Below are positions 5,205 to 6,608 of a DNA stretch of 6,608 nt, in pieces. The stretch spans positions 1-6,608 of the forward strand of contig BNTS01000145.1 of NCBI GenBank assembly GCA_025996775.1, read 5' to 3'. Below the pieces are notes generated by a model. The model saw only the letters and a list, made by a program, of their open reading frames with translations, searched no databases and was not told the DNA's origin. Position numbers and translations under genes: made by a program. This DNA is from Bacteroidia bacterium. Its GTDB lineage: Bacteria > Bacteroidota > Bacteroidia > Bacteroidales > Tannerellaceae. The stretch's first letter is position 1. The number at the start of each line of letters is the position of its first letter.

Positions 5205-6229
5205 CATTTACCCAAGCTTTTCAGCCATAATTTGAGTTCAGAATCCTTTTCCCAAGAGGTTTTTTCCTCAGAATCTGGGATAACTGTGACATAGGCAGCT
5301 TCTAACGCTTCTCGTTTTTGTTTGGAATCAGCTCTTGCATAAATTTCAGTTGTCTGGATTGAGACATGTCCCAAAATATCTCTGATATACACCAAGTTCA
5401 CTCCCGACTGCAACAGATGCATAGCTTTGCTATGTCGAAGACAATGAGGACTGATTCTTTCCGGTATTAAATCGGGATCCTGTATTCTGGCAGATCGAAC
5501 GTATTGATATAGTATGTAAGCTAACCCTGCAGTGGTTAATTTTTCTCCTCTTCCGTTCTGGAACAGTGGTTTATAATTGGCTGATGGTTTGTCCAGCATA
5601 TTTTCCTCTACATATGCAGCAAGGATATTAACTTGCGCTTTCTGAAGCGGTACCAATCTTTTCTTTCTACCTTTCCCAAAGAGCGTAACATAACAAGGTG
5701 AAGTCAGATGTAGATCCACCGGACGCAAATCTACCAACTCTTGAGCTCTTGCGCCGCTGTCATAAAGTAATGATAACATAGTAAGATCTCGTCTGCCCGT
5801 TTTGGAATCTCTTGGGATTTGACCAAGTAACAGTTTTATTCCATCCAGTGAAAGATAACTAACCGTAGGCTTTATAGCCTTTTTGATTTTAATGGCAAGT
5901 ATGTCATGCCATTGTTCGATGCGGGTAACGTCTTCATACTGCATATATTTGCAAAAAGCATGGATTGCGGCTAACCGTTGATTGCGCGTGGAGACTTTAC
6001 TTTTCTTTTTATCCTGTAGCCAGTCCAAAAATAAGAGAACAGTCTTTCTGTTGATATGAGAAAGTTCCATTTTCTCAGCCTTTACCTTTTTCTCTTCCGC
6101 CATATACTCCAACAACGCCATAAACGTATTACTGTATGAGCGGATGGTATTGGGACTCATTCCTCTCTCGCAGGCAAGATATTGAGTGAAGAACCCAGTA
6201 AGATGTTTTGCAAAATCATTTGTTTTCAT
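5204..6229 (-). CDS. Tyrosine recombinase, RIT-type last gene (341 aa, apparently intact)
   Basis: The product cuts and rejoins DNA at specific sites. The N-terminal SAM-like core-binding domain spans about residues 5-115 (ERGMSPNTIRSYSNTF at 21-36, STRNQRLAAIHAFCKYMQYE at 80-99). The catalytic domain follows, with Arg161 (YDSGARAQEL), the lysine-rich GKGRKKRLVPL beta hairpin at 185-195, His262 and Arg265 (SPHCLRHSKA), His288 (ILGH) and the nucleophile Tyr297 (TTEIYARA). All catalytic positions are present, so the enzyme may be active. The wording SPHxLRHSKAMHLLQxGVNL is what I know from one gene of recombinase-in-trio (RIT) elements. ATG 6229 overlaps the end of the preceding recombinase by 14 bases, the usual tight coupling in such trios. 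Directly past its stop lies an inverted repeat likely to be a recombination site. A solitary XerD-like integrase is the alternative, but the neighbour argues against it. Confidence 0.9.
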   Translation of the reverse strand: MKTNDFAKHLTGFFTQYLACERGMSPNTIRSYSNTFMALLEYMAEEKKVKAEKMELSHINRKTVLLFLDWLQDKKKSKVSTRNQRLAAIHAFCKYMQYEDVTRIEQWHDILAIKIKKAIKPTVSYLSLDGIKLLLGQIPRDSKTGRRDLTMLSLLYDSGARAQELVDLRPVDLHLTSPCYVTLFGKGRKKRLVPLQKAQVNILAAYVEENMLDKPSANYKPLFQNGRGEKLTTAGLAYILYQYVRSARIQDPDLIPERISPHCLRHSKAMHLLQSGVNLVYIRDILGHVSIQTTEIYARADSKQKREALEAAYVTVIPDSEEKTSWEKDSELKLWLKSLGK

Positions 6230-6464
6230 CGGCTCGTGTAATTAAGGACAACGAAGGGAAAACGTAGGAAGATATGGATTCCTCCATGTGGACAATATCG
6301 GGATACATTTCCTGAGTAAGCCTGATATACCGTTCCGTGCCTATCAGGGTCTTATGTCCGAGGAAAGTGGATAATATCGGAAGTACGCAGTAAATGTCAG
6401 CTCCACTTCTAACCTGAGCCATTAGGGAGTGGACAGCACAAGTATGCCGGAGAAAATCAAAACG
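6216..6464 (-). pseudogene. 3' fragment of a second tyrosine recombinase (RIT-type, 82 residues left)
   Basis: The fragment reads FDFLRHTCAVHSLMAQV, then LPILSTFLGHKTLIGTERY, ending in ADENK. It keeps the second catalytic Arg (LRHT), the LGH histidine and the nucleophile Tyr of TERYIRL, but lacks the core-binding domain and the first catalytic Arg, so it cannot work alone. An ATG at 6422 gives a 68-residue frame, but similarity continues upstream of it to about 6455-6464. There the sequence folds back into a perfect palindrome, and the frame meets TAA at 6482-6480. The 3' end overlaps the next recombinase gene by 14 bases. The LPILSTFLGH...YIRLT pattern is typical of the gene preceding the last one in recombinase trios. 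The missing part is not elsewhere in the window. Confidence 0.8.
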
Positions 6465-6479
6465 TTTTGATTTTCTCCG
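6448..6479. repeat. Perfect 32-bp palindrome at the truncation point
   Basis: The left arm CGGAGAAAATCAAAAC and right arm GTTTTGATTTTCTCCG are exact reverse complements with no loop; the centre lies between 6463 and 6464. The left arm codes for the catalytic LRH region of the recombinase fragment, so the right arm is an inverted copy of coding sequence. It stops exactly where the flanking repeat at 6480 begins. Confidence 0.9.
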
Positions 6480-6507
6480 TTATCCAAACTAAAATAAAAT
6501 CCAAACT
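6480..6507 (+). repeat. Right copy of the 28-bp flanking repeat
   Basis: It matches 5103-5130 in the same orientation at 23 of 28 positions. It also contains ATCCAAACT twice (6482-6490 and 6499-6507) as direct repeats eight bases apart. It starts at the first base after the palindrome and is a candidate end or recombinase-binding site. Confidence 0.6.
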
Positions 6508-6608
6508 TTTGAATTAATCTATTGATTATCAATATTATTTTTTGAAGACAGTTCTGATTTTATTATCTTACTTCCTATACTTTATTAATAAGATTAAGAT
6601 ATGGAAAA
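6508..6608. other. AT-rich end of window, no gene seen
   Basis: All frames are short. No nucleotidyltransferase 5' fragment and no recombinase fragment was found here on either strand, so the sequence that once continued either broken gene is not visible. Confidence 0.5.

Larger units (their letters stand above)
5103..6507 (-). mobile_element. Decayed recombinase-in-trio (RIT)-like element bounded by related repeats
   Basis: The segment holds one intact and one truncated tyrosine recombinase gene in tandem overlap, enclosed by 28-bp related repeats. Full RIT elements carry three such genes in a row; here the first is absent and the second has lost its 5' part. The left boundary falls inside the AbiEii-like gene at the point where its similarity ends. 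The boundaries are inferred from the repeats, not from comparison with an empty site. Confidence 0.5.

Noticed and set aside
6508..6608. Missing 5' end of the AbiEii-like gene beyond the right repeat
   Set aside because: I joined the two sides of the repeats by hand in the nucleotidyltransferase frame. The frame stays open through the repeat but meets TAA shortly beyond it, and no glycine-rich motif appears.

Overview
The window looks like chromosome from a Bacteroidales bacterium, most likely Bacteroides or a close relative. This rests on three things: recurrent promoter-like motifs of the Bacteroides type (-7 box TAnnTTTG), a HemW and an AddB-like protein with Bacteroides-like sequence, and an AT-rich accessory segment beside GC-richer core genes. 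Every gene I can support lies on the minus strand, so transcription runs from right to left.

Core part (1-3720). From right to left this holds hemW (2534-3688, the radical SAM heme chaperone), then a two-gene unit of a zeta-toxin-like P-loop kinase (1856-2431, GTG start) with a 56-residue partner whose start overlaps the kinase stop (1693-1863), then the N-terminal 542 residues of an AddB-like repair protein (1-1626) that runs off the left edge. The kinase and its small partner look like a toxin-antitoxin module with the toxin first, placed between two housekeeping genes.

Intergenic part (3721-4509). About 790 bases hold no gene I trust. They contain a cluster of palindromic repeats (4170-4257), a plus-strand promoter-like site that faces no gene (4298-4328), a terminator-like hairpin (4365-4395) and smaller hairpins.

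Accessory part (4510-6608). An AbiEii/AbiGii-like nucleotidyltransferase (4510-5157) has lost its 5' end, including the expected glycine-rich motif. Upstream lies a complete tyrosine recombinase (5204-6229) whose start overlaps the end of a second recombinase. Only the last 83 codons of that second gene remain (6216-6464). Sequence style, order and overlap fit the last two genes of a recombinase-in-trio (RIT) element; the first gene and most of the second are missing. The truncation falls inside a perfect 32-bp palindrome (6448-6479). Directly beyond it is a 28-bp repeat (6480-6507) that matches 23 of 28 positions at 5103-5130, inside the 5' end of the nucleotidyltransferase frame. A third, inverted copy sits on the recombinase stop codon (5186-5204). 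Together these suggest a decayed or rearranged RIT-type element bounded by related repeats, or, for the 5110-5204 pair, a small invertible promoter.

The calls come from reading the sequence and from memory of the protein families; no database search was run.
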